Assembly: GCF_001425905.1 (NCBI RefSeq)
Contig: NZ_LMDY01000018.1
Coordinates: forward strand, 114,939-178,938
Direction: 5' to 3'
Length of the DNA: 64,000 nt
Source of the DNA: Methylibium sp. Root1272
Lineage (GTDB): Bacteria; Pseudomonadota; Gammaproteobacteria; Burkholderiales; Burkholderiaceae_C
The position numbers and the translations under genes are program-made. Shown here piece after piece: positions 1 through 8,308 of this stretch. The notes under the pieces were generated by a model. It was not told the DNA's origin and did no database searches. It saw nothing but the letters and a program-made list of their open reading frames with translations. Positions within the stretch are counted from its first letter, which is position 1. Each line of letters begins with the position of its first letter.

Positions 1-2
1 CC

Positions 3-407
3 ACGCTGCGCGCGCACGCCGCCGCCCTGCGCGCCGCGCCCGAGGCCGCGGCGGCGCACCGGCTGTACCGTCAACTGGCCGCCTTCATCGCAGAGAACTT
101 CGAGCACATGGACATGGAGGAGACCCGCCACAACCAGGCGCTGTGGGCGGCCTACAGCGATGCCGAGCTGCAGGCGATGGAGGGCCGCATCCTGGCCAGG
201 ATCGGCCCGCAGGAGATGAGCCTGTGGCTGCGCTGGCTGGTCCCGGCGCTCAACCCCACCGAACGCGCACAACTGATCGCCGGCATGCCCCCCGAGGCGC
301 AGGCGCCGGTGCTGGACTCGGCCCGCGCGCTGCTGGACGACGTGGCGTGGGGGAAGCTCTGCAGGGCGCTGGGCCGCGCGGCGGTGCCGGGGCTGGTGGA
401 GGCTTGA
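3..407 (+). CDS. Hemerythrin-like (HHE) domain protein, C-terminal fragment
   Basis: The open frame enters from the left edge of the window, so only the last 134 residues are visible and no start can be assigned. The visible part contains a histidine and acidic pattern (FEHMDMEE near visible residue 35, an HxxxE arrangement) followed by a helical stretch with LWAAYSDAEL, which is the pattern of hemerythrin/HHE cation-binding proteins with a C-terminal helical extension. Such proteins bind a di-iron centre in a four-helix bundle and act in oxygen or nitric oxide handling. An internal ATG at 108 would begin inside the domain and is not a credible start. The assignment rests on motif pattern only. 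Confidence 0.6.
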   Translation, partial: TLRAHAAALRAAPEAAAAHRLYRQLAAFIAENFEHMDMEETRHNQALWAAYSDAELQAMEGRILARIGPQEMSLWLRWLVPALNPTERAQLIAGMPPEAQAPVLDSARALLDDVAWGKLCRALGRAAVPGLVEA

Positions 408-456
408 GCCTGAGTGGAGCCGAACAACCAGTGCAGGTCCAGCATGGCACCGCCGC

Positions 457-825
457 TCAAGCCTTCACTTCGACCACCTGTTCGAAGCCACCGAAGATCA
501 TTCGCTTGCCGTCGAAGGGCATGGGCGGATTGCCGGGTGTGGATGGGTCCATGCGCGGGTCTTCCAGCATTTTCTTCATGGCGGCGTCGCGCGTGGCCTT
601 GTCCGGCCATTCGACCCACGAAAACGCCACCGTCTCCTCGGCCGTAGCCTGGACCGCGCGGCGGAAATCGGTGACTTTGCCGTCGGGGACGTCGTCGCCC
701 CAACTCTCGATCACACGGATCGCACCCAGCTCGATGAACAGCGCGTCGAAATGACGCGCGTGCTCAATGAACTTCTGCTTGTTGGCCGTGGGAACCGCGA
801 TCACGAAACCGTCGATATAGGACAT
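457..825 (-). CDS. DUF1428 family protein
   Basis: The 122-residue protein starts MSYIDGFVIAVP and contains the WGDDVPDGKVTDF and FSWVEWPDKATRD segments and a C-terminal MPFDGKRMIFGGF segment, all characteristic of the DUF1428 family (usual length about 117 residues). These are small alpha/beta-barrel-like proteins of unknown function with a dimeric ferredoxin-like fold. I chose the ATG at 825 because family members begin at this MSYIDGF sequence and an AGGAG lies just upstream; a longer open frame extends to 1065 but is low-complexity Arg/Ser sequence. It appears to be a single-gene unit. Confidence 0.85.
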   Translation of the reverse strand: MSYIDGFVIAVPTANKQKFIEHARHFDALFIELGAIRVIESWGDDVPDGKVTDFRRAVQATAEETVAFSWVEWPDKATRDAAMKKMLEDPRMDPSTPGNPPMPFDGKRMIFGGFEQVVEVKA

Positions 826-1077
826 GCCTGAACTCCTGGTGGGGGTGGACCGGTCGGCACACCCGCCTGAGCGCGCCTCGTGCCTTGACGACGAACGAAA
901 GGAAGCTGATTCGACATGACTGCTCGGTGCGCGAGCGCTCGTCCTGTGGCGGCGATGGCTCGTTCGACTTCGAGCCTGACCGCAGCCAACTAACCAAGGG
1001 ATAGGTGGATGGGCGCTTCGCAAGCCGCCAATAGCGCCTTCACCCAGTGCAAAGCGCGACAACATCCGAGGTTTCTC

Positions 1078-1917
1078 TCAGAGGTCGACATGGATCTCGG
1101 CAATCCTGAGGTCACGACCATTTACCGTTTCCCTTGCCAAGGCGCTCGGCGAGGGGACGGGCAGTCGCTTGATCAGGACCCGCTCACCGTGAGGAGTCGC
1201 CTCCATGAGCTGAAAGCGGCGCGGCGAATGTTGGCTGAACGGAATTGCAGCGGTGGAACGCAGGACCACGGTGTCTGTAGTGCCCGGCCATTGCGTGGGC
1301 GTGGCCGGCTCGAAATCGACCTGGCCATCCGCGTCTCGGATGACGAGCGAGCGACCGGAAGCGCCCCGCACCGAATACCTCCAGACGATCGCGCGGGCAT
1401 CGAAGGCAATGAACCAGGCCAGCCCCGGCGGGTCGGCCGACGACCACCGGATGCGGACGAAGCCGACGAGTGCATTCGGGGCGTGCTGCGTGGTCGAGCG
1501 CAGTAGAGGTAGCGCCTCCCGTGCGGCCCGATCAGCCGCGGAGACGGTCGCGCTCATGTGCAGCCTGCGAGCGGTGTCGCCGTCGCTGTCGGCAGCAGGG
1601 GCCAGAGTGCTGTCGAACCACAGCGTGGAGTCCAAGTCCGCAACGTCGATGTCGGTGTACCCGAAGAATGCGGGGTCCGTCGCCGTGAGTTGAAACACCA
1701 GATCGGCAGCGGCGTCGCCGCCCGGGCCATCGGACCGGAAGGCAGACAGCCCTCTGTTGTCGACGCGGTACATCAGACCCAGCTCTGAAAACCGTGCTGG
1801 AGACGGCTCCACCAGTTGCCACGCGAGAGGCGCGGAGGCCCCGACGTCATCCAAGTAGGCGTGACGCACCTCCACGGAGAAGGCCCGTTGCCAGCGCTGC
1901 GGCGCATTACCGGTCAC
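1078..1917 (-). CDS. Hypothetical protein, translationally coupled to YciI-like gene
   Basis: This 279-residue protein is not recognised with confidence. The GTG at 1917 is preferred as start because it overlaps the TGA of the upstream YciI-like gene (GTGA), a typical coupling arrangement; the longer frame to 1968 would overlap by 55 bases. The N-terminal third (FSVEVRHAYLDD, then FSELGLMYRVDNRGLSAF and DPAFFGYTDIDV) loosely recalls a family of hypothetical proteins found beside contractile-injection genes, but no such genes are visible here. No signal peptide or membrane segment is evident. The middle contains WFIAFDARAIVWRYSVRG, a beta-rich stretch. Function is unknown. Confidence 0.6.
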   Translation of the reverse strand: MTGNAPQRWQRAFSVEVRHAYLDDVGASAPLAWQLVEPSPARFSELGLMYRVDNRGLSAFRSDGPGGDAAADLVFQLTATDPAFFGYTDIDVADLDSTLWFDSTLAPAADSDGDTARRLHMSATVSAADRAAREALPLLRSTTQHAPNALVGFVRIRWSSADPPGLAWFIAFDARAIVWRYSVRGASGRSLVIRDADGQVDFEPATPTQWPGTTDTVVLRSTAAIPFSQHSPRRFQLMEATPHGERVLIKRLPVPSPSALARETVNGRDLRIAEIHVDL

Positions 1918-2294
1918 GTCGACCTCAACGCCAGGTAGAAATCCATGGGGATCAACTCTACGGCCCATCCGCCTTCTTCGCCCAGCATGGCGGCCGGGTG
2001 CATGGCGGCGATGCGCAGCGCCTCGTCATGGCTGTCCGCGTCGATGATGAACAGGCCACCGACCACTTCCTTCGATTCGGTGTAAGGCCCATCACTGATC
2101 TGCGTTTTGCCGCTGCGCGGGCGAAGCGTCCGCCACCCGTCCAGATCGCCGAGCGACGCGGAGACCAGCACCTTCCCCGTGGCGCGCATCTTCTCGTCCA
2201 ATGCCGGGCATTGGCGAACCAGTTCCTTGACGTCGTCTGGCGCCATCGCGGCGAACTTTTCGGGAGTGAAGTAGGCAAGGCCGAGGTATTTCAC
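1914..2294 (-). CDS. YciI-related (YCII) domain protein
   Basis: The 126-residue protein begins MKYLGLAYFTPEKF and has a central SDGPYTESKEVVGGLFIIDADSHDEAL segment (split here: SDGPYTESKEVVGG and FIIDADSHDEAL) followed by HPAAM, the layout of PhnB/YCII-type DGPF proteins. Members are small, soluble, often encoded beside ECF sigma factors or hypothetical enzymes, and their biochemical role is poorly defined. The ATG at 2294 is the only plausible start. It is followed by the unknown 1078-1917 gene with a four-base stop/start overlap, so the two are probably co-translated. Confidence 0.85.
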   Translation of the reverse strand: MKYLGLAYFTPEKFAAMAPDDVKELVRQCPALDEKMRATGKVLVSASLGDLDGWRTLRPRSGKTQISDGPYTESKEVVGGLFIIDADSHDEALRIAAMHPAAMLGEEGGWAVELIPMDFYLALRST

Positions 2295-2430
2295 GGGGCG
2301 TCCTCAGGGTGGGTGATGCACTCACGACGAAGTTGACGATCGGAAATCGACACCGTCCAGGAAGAATTTTCAGCGGGCCTCGTCACCGCGCGCCAAGGAA
2401 CAAGAGCGGTCCATGACACCGCTCTCGCGG

Positions 2431-2760
2431 TTACCTGGCCGCTGGCGGCTTCATCGCCTCGCCGCCCATCCCCATCCCGCCCTGGCCGCCGTGCATGCGG
2501 CACATCATGCCCATGTTGTCGTGCATGAGTTTCCTGTGCTCCTGCATCAGCGCGGCGCGTTCCTCCGGTGTCTTCGCGGCCATCATCTTGTCGTGCATGT
2601 CCTGCATCGACTTCATCATCATCGCGTCCATCTGCCCCGGCGTCGGCGCCGCGGCTCCGGGCGCGTGATGCGCGGCGTGGTCCTCCTCCTTGGGACCCGT
2701 GGCGCAGCCCGCCAGAACGAGTGCGAGTGAACCGCCGAGTACCGCCAGTGCGAGCTTCAT
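2431..2760 (-). CDS. Met/His-rich lipoprotein of unknown function
   Basis: A 109-residue secreted protein with a lipoprotein signal (MKLALAVLGGSLALVLAGC, lipobox LAGC at residues 16-19). The mature part is a histidine cluster (HAAHHA) followed by a Met-rich helix (MDAMMMKSMQDMHDKMMAAKT) and another Met/His segment (HDNMGMMCRMHGG). This composition suggests metal, possibly copper, binding, as in periplasmic CzcE/CopK-like or PcoE-like small proteins, but that is inference from composition. ATG at 2760 is chosen over an upstream ATG at the MHILEIP extension because it gives a canonical signal peptide. No partner gene is adjacent. Confidence 0.75.
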   Translation of the reverse strand: MKLALAVLGGSLALVLAGCATGPKEEDHAAHHAPGAAAPTPGQMDAMMMKSMQDMHDKMMAAKTPEERAALMQEHRKLMHDNMGMMCRMHGGQGGMGMGGEAMKPPAAR

Positions 2761-2922
2761 GGGAATCTCCAAGATGTGCATGGCCCAGCATGGAGCCCCG
2801 TCGCCGGAAGGGGCTTGACGTGGCTCAAGCCCTCCCCCGGCACACCCCCTGCTCACCGCCGCCGAACGCTGCATGCAAAGCCGCTGAACGCCGCGCCGCA
2901 GGCGCGGTGATGCAATCGGGGC

Positions 2923-3786
2923 ATGGACACTGCCCACACGCCCCTGCCCGCCCTGTTCGTCTCGCACGGCTCGCCGATGCTGGCCCTCGAGCCCGGCACG
3001 ACCGGGCCGTTCTTCCAGCGCCTGGGCCGGGCGATCGACACGCACTTCGGCCGGCCCAAGGCCATCGTCGTCGTCTCGCCGCACACCGCCGCCCGCATGC
3101 CGCTGGTGCTGGGCAGCGCCGCGCACCACGCGGTGCACGACTTCGGCGGCTTTCCGCCCGCGCTCTACGAACTGCAGTACAGCCCGCCCGGCGCCCCCGC
3201 GCTCGGCGCGCGCGTGACCGATCTGCTGGCCGCGCGGGGCATCGCCGTGCAGCCCAGCGACGAGGCCGGCCTCGACCACGGTATCTGGTCGGTGCTGCGC
3301 TTCGCCTGGCCCGAGGCCGACGTGCCGGTGCTGCCGGTGGCGCTGGCGCCGCAGCAGCCGCCCGCCACGCAATGGGCGTTGGGCGAGGCGCTGGCGCCGC
3401 TGCTGGCCGAGGGCGTGCTGGTGCTCGGCAGCGGCAGCCTCACGCACAACCTGCGGCTGGTGTTCGGCAACCGCCGTGTCGACGCGACGGGCGCCGAGGA
3501 CGGCGAAGAGATGGCCGAGAGCCGCGCCTTCCGCGACTGGGTTGCCGGCCGCAGCGCGGCGCGCGACCGCGACGCGTTGCTGGCGTACCGCGCCCAGGCG
3601 CCGCACGCGGCGCTAATGCACCCGACCGACGAGCACTGGCTGCCGCTCTACATCGCCGCCGGCGCCGGCGGGCTGGCGGCGCCCGGGCTGCGGCTGCACG
3701 ACGCGGTGACCTATGGCTGCCTGGCGATGGATGCCTATGCCTTCGGGGCGGGTGCGCAGCCGCTGGCGGAGGCGTTGGCGGAGTGA
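2923..3786 (+). CDS. ygiD: DODA-type (LigB family) extradiol ring-opening dioxygenase
   Basis: This 287-residue protein matches the class III extradiol dioxygenase family represented by E. coli YgiD (4,5-DOPA dioxygenase), which cleaves catecholic rings with a mononuclear metal. Expected metal or catalytic histidines are visible: H15 in LFVSHGSP, H54 in VVSPHTA, a histidine in GLDHGIWS near residue 124, SLTHN near 180 and PTDEHWLPL near 235. Length matches the family (about 260-290). The ATG at 2923 begins directly before the conserved strand. It is a single gene, converging on the cytochrome operon with a REP-like hairpin in between. The natural substrate in this organism cannot be told. Confidence 0.85.
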   Translation: MDTAHTPLPALFVSHGSPMLALEPGTTGPFFQRLGRAIDTHFGRPKAIVVVSPHTAARMPLVLGSAAHHAVHDFGGFPPALYELQYSPPGAPALGARVTDLLAARGIAVQPSDEAGLDHGIWSVLRFAWPEADVPVLPVALAPQQPPATQWALGEALAPLLAEGVLVLGSGSLTHNLRLVFGNRRVDATGAEDGEEMAESRAFRDWVAGRSAARDRDALLAYRAQAPHAALMHPTDEHWLPLYIAAGAGGLAAPGLRLHDAVTYGCLAMDAYAFGAGAQPLAEALAE

Positions 3787-3886
3787 CATAAGCCCCCTCA
3801 CCCTGCCCTCTCCCCCGTGCCGGGGGAGAGGGGGGTTTTCTACTCCCTCTCCCGCTCGCGGGAGAGGGCCGGGGTGAGGGTGACGC
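3787..3886. repeat. REP-like palindromic repeat / bidirectional terminator
   Basis: The 100 bases between two convergent genes contain two back-to-back inverted repeats. One pairs CCCTCTCCCCC with GGGGGAGAGGG near 3811-3836 and is followed by a short T run. The other pairs CCCTCTCCCGC with GCGGGAGAGGG near 3844-3868. The outer CCCTCACCCTG near 3797 and CGGGGTGAGGG near 3871 also pair. This is the common proteobacterial REP-type palindrome placed between convergent genes, and it probably also ends transcription from both sides. Confidence 0.75.
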
Positions 3887-5203
3887 TCACCGCAGTGCCC
3901 CCGGCCGCAGCCTCAGCACCTCCAGCGGCGTCACCGGCGCCGCGTCGTTGCCCCACGCGCCTCGCACGTAGCTGACCACGGCGGCCGTGTCGGCCTCGTC
4001 GAGCACGTGCGCGAACGGCGGCATGCCGAACGGTCGCGGGTTGCCGGCGGTGGCCGGCAGGTAGCCGCCGCCGTGCACGATGCGCACCAGGTTCGCGGCC
4101 GAGTCCATGGTCACGGCGCGGTTGCCGGCCAGCGGCGGGTAGAGGCCCGCAGCGCCCTCACCGGCCGCGCCGTGGCATTGCGCGCAGTGCTGTTCGTAGA
4201 GCTTTGCGCCGCGCGAGTTGGGTTGCTCTGCAGCGGCCCCATCGGCGTGCGCCGCCGCACGCGAACGGCGTGCGCCGTGCTGCGGCAGCGACTGCAGGTA
4301 CACCGCCATCGCGCGCAGGTCGGCCTCATCCAGGTGCTGGGTGCTGCGGGCCACCACCTCGGCCATCGGCCCCATCGCCGAGCCGCGGGCCGAGCGGCCG
4401 GTCTTCAGCAGGTCCACCACGTCCTGCGCCGACCACCCGGCCACGCCGGCTTCGTCGGCCGACAGCAGTGAGGGCGCGTACCAGTTCTGCACCGGGATCA
4501 GCCCGCCGCCGAGCTGCAGCCCCAGTTCGCTGGCACCCAGCGCATTGCGCTGGGTGTGGCAGGCGCTGCAGTGGCCCAGGCCGCGCACCAGGTAGGCGCC
4601 GCGGTTCCAGTCGGCCGGTCGATCCGCCACCGCCTCGAAGCGGGCCGGCTCGAAGTACAGCGCGCGCCAGACCGCCAGCGCGGCCTGCGTGTCGTACGGA
4701 AAACGCAGCGCGTGCGCGGGCCGCGCCTGCGCCACCGGCGGCAGGCTGCGCAGGTAGGCGAACAGCGCGTCGCTGTCCTCGCGCGTGACGAGGGTGTAGT
4801 CGGTGTAGGGGAAGGCCGGGTAGAGCAGGCGGCCGTCCATCGAGCGGCCGTGGTGCATGGCGCGCCAGAAGTGCGCGGCGCTCCAGCGGCCCAGCCCGGT
4901 GGCGTCGTCGGGTGTGAGGTTGGAGGAGAACACGGTGCCGAACGGCGTCTCCAGCCCGCGGCCGCCGGCATAGGCGGCACCGCCGCGCGCGGTGTGGCAG
5001 GTGGCGCAGTTGCCGGCGCGCGCGATGTAGGCGCCACGCTCCACCTGCTGAGGCGTCGCCACGAACGGCGCCGCGTCGGCCGGGATCGGCGACTCGCCAC
5101 GGACGTTGAGGGCCCACACCGCGGCCCACAGCGCGGCGACGATCAGCACGAGACCGAGCGCCGCCCACAGCGCCAGCCTTGGAAGTGGCCACGTGTTCTT
5201 CAT
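3887..5203 (-). CDS. Triheme membrane-anchored cytochrome c (dehydrogenase cytochrome subunit type)
   Basis: A 438-residue protein with an N-terminal membrane anchor (about residues 9-32) and three heme c motifs: CATCH near residue 65, CSACH near 210 and CAQCH near 340. The layout matches the cytochrome c subunits of membrane alcohol, gluconate or sorbitol dehydrogenases (AdhB/GndC-like), which pass electrons from a flavin or PQQ dehydrogenase to ubiquinone in the periplasm. No dehydrogenase large subunit is beside it, so the electron donor is unclear. It is the last gene of a minus-strand operon, ten bases after the diheme cytochrome gene. Confidence 0.85.
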   Translation of the reverse strand: MKNTWPLPRLALWAALGLVLIVAALWAAVWALNVRGESPIPADAAPFVATPQQVERGAYIARAGNCATCHTARGGAAYAGGRGLETPFGTVFSSNLTPDDATGLGRWSAAHFWRAMHHGRSMDGRLLYPAFPYTDYTLVTREDSDALFAYLRSLPPVAQARPAHALRFPYDTQAALAVWRALYFEPARFEAVADRPADWNRGAYLVRGLGHCSACHTQRNALGASELGLQLGGGLIPVQNWYAPSLLSADEAGVAGWSAQDVVDLLKTGRSARGSAMGPMAEVVARSTQHLDEADLRAMAVYLQSLPQHGARRSRAAAHADGAAAEQPNSRGAKLYEQHCAQCHGAAGEGAAGLYPPLAGNRAVTMDSAANLVRIVHGGGYLPATAGNPRPFGMPPFAHVLDEADTAAVVSYVRGAWGNDAAPVTPLEVLRLRPGALR

Positions 5204-5213
5204 GCCGCGGCCC

Positions 5214-5951
5214 TCATGGCGTCACGCCGCCACAGGGCAGCGGCAGCTTCGCGGGCAGCGCGGCGGCCGGCTTGCCGCCGGCCGGCACCGGCTGCGACGA
5301 CAGCCAGCTCGACAGCGCCGCGATGTCCTCCGGCGCGAGCTGCCGGGCGATGTCGGCCATGCAGTCGGGCGCGAGCGCATGGCGCTGGCCCGAGCGCCAC
5401 TGGCCGAGCTGGCTGTTCAGGTAGTCGCGCGGCAGGCCCAGCAGGCCGGGGATCGCCGGTTGCACGCCGAGCATCGCCTCGCCGTGGCATTGCGTGCAGG
5501 CCGGAAGCCGGCGCGCCGCATCGCCCTCGCGCACCAGCACGCGGCCACGCTCCAGCAGCGCGGCCGGCGCATCGCGCGCCTGCGGCGGCGGGTACGGCAG
5601 GTCGAGCGCGGCGAAGTACTCGGCCATCTCGCGCAGGTAGTCGTCGGACAGCGTCTCGAGCAGCGCGCTCATCAGCGGGTAGTGGCGCCGCCCGTCGCGG
5701 AACGCGAGCAGCTGGTGATGCAGGTAGCCGGCGGGCTTGCCGGCGATGCGCGGGAAGTAGCCGAGGTTGGTGGCCTGGCCTTCCTTGCCGTGGCAGGTGG
5801 TGCAGGCCACGACACGTTGGGACAGCGTGTCTTCGGCCGGCCGGTGCGGCGCCGGTGGCGTGCCCTGCGCCACCGCGGCCGACGCGAGCCCCAGGCCCGC
5901 CAGCAGCGCGGCGAGCGCATGGCGCCAGCGCCCGTTCGCGTTCACGGTCAT
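5214..5951 (-). CDS. Diheme cytochrome c (c4-like)
   Basis: A 245-residue exported protein with a signal peptide ending near ASAAVAQ (residues 1-29) and two heme-binding motifs, CTTCH near residue 50 and CTQCH near 151, each in a cytochrome c4-type domain (KEGQATNLGYFPRIAGKP and a matching second half). Cytochrome c4 proteins are periplasmic or membrane-associated electron carriers to terminal oxidases. The gene abuts the DUF2970 gene with no gap and is followed after ten bases by the triheme cytochrome gene, so the three are one operon, probably an electron-transfer module. Confidence 0.85.
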   Translation of the reverse strand: MTVNANGRWRHALAALLAGLGLASAAVAQGTPPAPHRPAEDTLSQRVVACTTCHGKEGQATNLGYFPRIAGKPAGYLHHQLLAFRDGRRHYPLMSALLETLSDDYLREMAEYFAALDLPYPPPQARDAPAALLERGRVLVREGDAARRLPACTQCHGEAMLGVQPAIPGLLGLPRDYLNSQLGQWRSGQRHALAPDCMADIARQLAPEDIAALSSWLSSQPVPAGGKPAAALPAKLPLPCGGVTP

Positions 5952-6143
5952 TCAGCTCAGCGATCGCACCGCCAGCCCGGCCAGCGAGACCAGGCCCACG
6001 ACGAACAGCGCCGCCAGGCCGATCGCCACCAGCAGCAGCGGCACCGGCCGGGCGCGCTGCAGGTCGATCGCGTGGTCGGCGCGCTTGCGCACACCGAAGA
6101 AGCTCCACAGCACGATCTGGACATAGCGCAGCGCGTTCAACAT
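5952..6143 (-). CDS. DUF2970 small membrane protein
   Basis: A 63-residue protein (MLNALRYVQIVLWSFFGVRKRADHAIDLQ in two readable parts, MLNALRYVQIVLWSFFGVRK then a charged segment) with a single C-terminal transmembrane helix at about residues 35-58. The WSFFGVR motif and size identify DUF2970, a betaproteobacterial family that is regularly found beside cytochrome oxidase or cytochrome c genes. It is first in the operon with the two cytochromes, and its stop codon is directly followed by the next start. Confidence 0.85.
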   Translation of the reverse strand: MLNALRYVQIVLWSFFGVRKRADHAIDLQRARPVPLLLVAIGLAALFVVGLVSLAGLAVRSLS

Positions 6144-6220
6144 GGTCGGACTCCGGCAGACATGCCAGCACTGTGCGCTTCGGCCCGGCGGTTTTGAAGA
6201 CTCAGATCGAGGTAAAAAAA

Positions 6221-6268
6221 CCAGATCAGTTTGATGGCTGTTCTGAAATTCACCCCATCCTGATCAGT
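6221..6268 (+). promoter_or_regulatory. Direct repeat upstream of MocR gene, candidate operator
   Basis: The ten-base sequence CCWGATCAGT occurs twice in the same orientation, at 6221-6230 and 6259-6268, in the intergenic space between the divergent cytochrome operon and the MocR-type regulator. A weaker CAGATC is at 6203-6208. MocR/PdxR regulators usually bind direct repeats in the promoter of their own gene and its divergent neighbour, so this is a reasonable operator candidate, not shown by the sequence itself. Confidence 0.4.
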
Positions 6269-6295
6269 ACAGTCGGACGTTGCCTCCGCCGCCCG

Positions 6296-7723
6296 ATGAA
6301 ACGCTACGAACGCTATGCCGACGAGATCGCCCGGCTGATCGCCGACCGCTCGCTGCAGCCCGGCGATCGCCTGCCCTCGGTGCGCCAGGCCAGCGCGCAC
6401 CGCGGCATCAGCCCGTCCACGGTGTTCCAGGCCTACTACCTGCTGGAGTCGCGCGGGCTCGCCGAGGCGCGGCCCCGCTCCGGCTACTACGTGGCGGCGC
6501 GGGCGCTGCCGGCGCCGGCCGAGCCGCGGCTGTCGCGGCCGCGGCGGCGCTCCAGCGGTGTCGAGGTCAGCGAGCTGGTGTTCGAGGTGCTGGGCTCGGT
6601 GAAGGACCGCGACGTGGTGCCGCTGGGCTCGGCTTTCCCGAGCCCGCAACTGTTCCCGATGGCGCAACTCGCGCGCGGGCTGGCGGCCGGGCTGAAGCGC
6701 CTGGACCCCTGGCGCACGGTGGAAGACCTGACGCCCGGCAGCGCCCGGCTGCGCGAGCAGATCGCGCTGCGCTACCGGCTCGACGGCCTGGAGGTCGACG
6801 CCGACGAGATCGTCATCACCAACGGCGCGCTGGAGGCGCTGAACCTCAGCCTGCAGGCGCTCACGCGGCCGGGCGACACGGTGATCGTCGAGTCGCCGAC
6901 CTTCTACGCCGCGCTGCAGGCACTGGAGCAGCAGTCGCTGAAGGCGCTGGAAGTGGCGACCCATCCGCGCACCGGCATCGACCTCGCCGCGCTGGCGCAG
7001 GCCCTCGACCGCCACACGGTCAAGGCCTGCTGGCTGATGCCCAACTTCCAGAACCCGCTGGGCAGCCTGATGCCCGACGCGAACAAGCAGGCGCTGGTGG
7101 AGCTGCTGGCCGCGCGCGGCGTGCCGCTGATCGAGGACGACGTCTACGGCGAGCTGCACCACGGCACGCGCCGCCCGCCGCCCGCCAAGGCCTGGGACCG
7201 CGCGGGCGGCGTGCTGCACTGCGCCTCGTTCTCCAAGAGCCTGGCGCCGGGCTACCGCGTCGGCTGGGTGGCGGCCGGCCGGCACGCGCAGGCGATCGAG
7301 CGGCGCAAGCTGATGACCACGCTGTCGGCGGCGGTGCCGTCGCAGCTGGCGCTGTCGGAGTACCTCGACCGCGGCGGCTACGACCGCCACCTGCGCCGGC
7401 TGCGCCAGGCGCTCGCGCGCCAGCAGGCGCTGGCGTTGCGCACCATCGCCCGCCACTTCCCTGCCGGCACGCGCGTGGCCCGGCCCGAGGGCGGCTATTT
7501 CCTGTGGATCGAGCTGCCGGCGAGCGTCGACGCGCTGGCCCTGCACCGGCTGGCACTGGCGCAACGCATCAGCCTTGCGCCGGGCCAGCTGTTCTCGACC
7601 GACCGGCGCTTCCGCCACCACGTGCGCCTGAACCACGGCCACCCGGACGACCCGCGCTTCGAGGCGGCCTTGCAGACGGTGGGCCGGCTGGCCGGCGAGC
7701 TGGCCGCCACGGGCGCCGCCTGA
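6296..7723 (+). CDS. MocR-family transcriptional regulator (GntR HTH plus aminotransferase domain)
   Basis: The 475-residue protein has an N-terminal GntR winged helix (residues 1-70, with SLQPGDRLPSVRQASAHRG and SPSTVFQAYYLLES) joined to a class I aminotransferase-like domain (about 110-470). The PLP-binding lysine is in SFSKSLAPGYRVGW near residue 315 and the NPLG motif is in WLMPNFQNPLGSLMP. MocR proteins are PLP-sensing regulators, often controlling a divergent or adjacent metabolic gene. The ATG at 6296 (MKRYERYADEIARLI) gives the canonical family N-terminus; a much longer open frame extends upstream to 4556 but is antisense to the cytochrome genes. The target is not evident. Confidence 0.9.
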   Translation: MKRYERYADEIARLIADRSLQPGDRLPSVRQASAHRGISPSTVFQAYYLLESRGLAEARPRSGYYVAARALPAPAEPRLSRPRRRSSGVEVSELVFEVLGSVKDRDVVPLGSAFPSPQLFPMAQLARGLAAGLKRLDPWRTVEDLTPGSARLREQIALRYRLDGLEVDADEIVITNGALEALNLSLQALTRPGDTVIVESPTFYAALQALEQQSLKALEVATHPRTGIDLAALAQALDRHTVKACWLMPNFQNPLGSLMPDANKQALVELLAARGVPLIEDDVYGELHHGTRRPPPAKAWDRAGGVLHCASFSKSLAPGYRVGWVAAGRHAQAIERRKLMTTLSAAVPSQLALSEYLDRGGYDRHLRRLRQALARQQALALRTIARHFPAGTRVARPEGGYFLWIELPASVDALALHRLALAQRISLAPGQLFSTDRRFRHHVRLNHGHPDDPRFEAALQTVGRLAGELAATGAA

Positions 7724-7796
7724 GGCGAGGGCGGCCGGAACCCTGGCCCACCCGGCGGCTCGAAGCACTTCCCCCCTACTCCTCGCCTCCGACACC

Positions 7797-8159
7797 ATGC
7801 TGCTCGCCCTCTGGATCCTGACCGCCTTCGGCATCGCTCTGTGGTCGCTGTGCGCCTGGGGACTGCACACGCTGCTGACCCTCGATCCCGCCTGGCTCGA
7901 CGACGTGAACACCGCGGCCGCGCACCTGCCCTGGGGCGACTGGCTCGCCACCTGGCTGCCGGGATGGCAGGAGCTGCTGCGCGTGGGTATCGACCTGACG
8001 CAGGCCGGGCTCGCCTGGGTCGGCAGCGCCGCGCCGTGGATCGTGTGGGCGGTATGGGGCCTGGGCTGCATCGCCATGCTGGCCGTCGCCGGCCTGCTGA
8101 GCCTGCTGCTGAAGCTGGCGCTGCGGAAGACGGTGGCGCCGCCGGCCCGCACCGCCTGA
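7797..8159 (+). CDS. Small membrane protein, unknown
   Basis: A 120-residue protein with two hydrophobic helices (about residues 2-22 and 82-108) flanking an amphipathic Trp-rich region ([25 protein letters not shown] in pieces). I do not recognise the family. Codon use and the absence of a competing frame support it being real. It lies 73 bases after the MocR gene and 149 bases before the chemoreceptor gene. Confidence 0.65.
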   Translation: MLLALWILTAFGIALWSLCAWGLHTLLTLDPAWLDDVNTAAAHLPWGDWLATWLPGWQELLRVGIDLTQAGLAWVGSAAPWIVWAVWGLGCIAMLAVAGLLSLLLKLALRKTVAPPARTA

Positions 8160-8308
8160 GCCGCCTTCGTCGGCTCGAACTGGCCGGGTTTCGGCGGCCT
8201 TATCGACCGAGTCGGGGCGCCGGATCGCCGGCACCATGGCAGTGTGATGGGGCAGCGCCGTGCTGCGCCCGCCCGGCCCCCTGCTCTCGATCCCCTCGAC
8301 ACGACGCC

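Noticed and set aside
3787..3886. CRISPR-like repeat
   Set aside because: It is a single palindromic block without spacers, like REP elements.
4556..6295. Long extension of the MocR frame upstream
   Set aside because: It is antisense to the cytochrome genes and starts without a ribosome site; GC-rich antisense frames are common here. The regulator starts at 6296.
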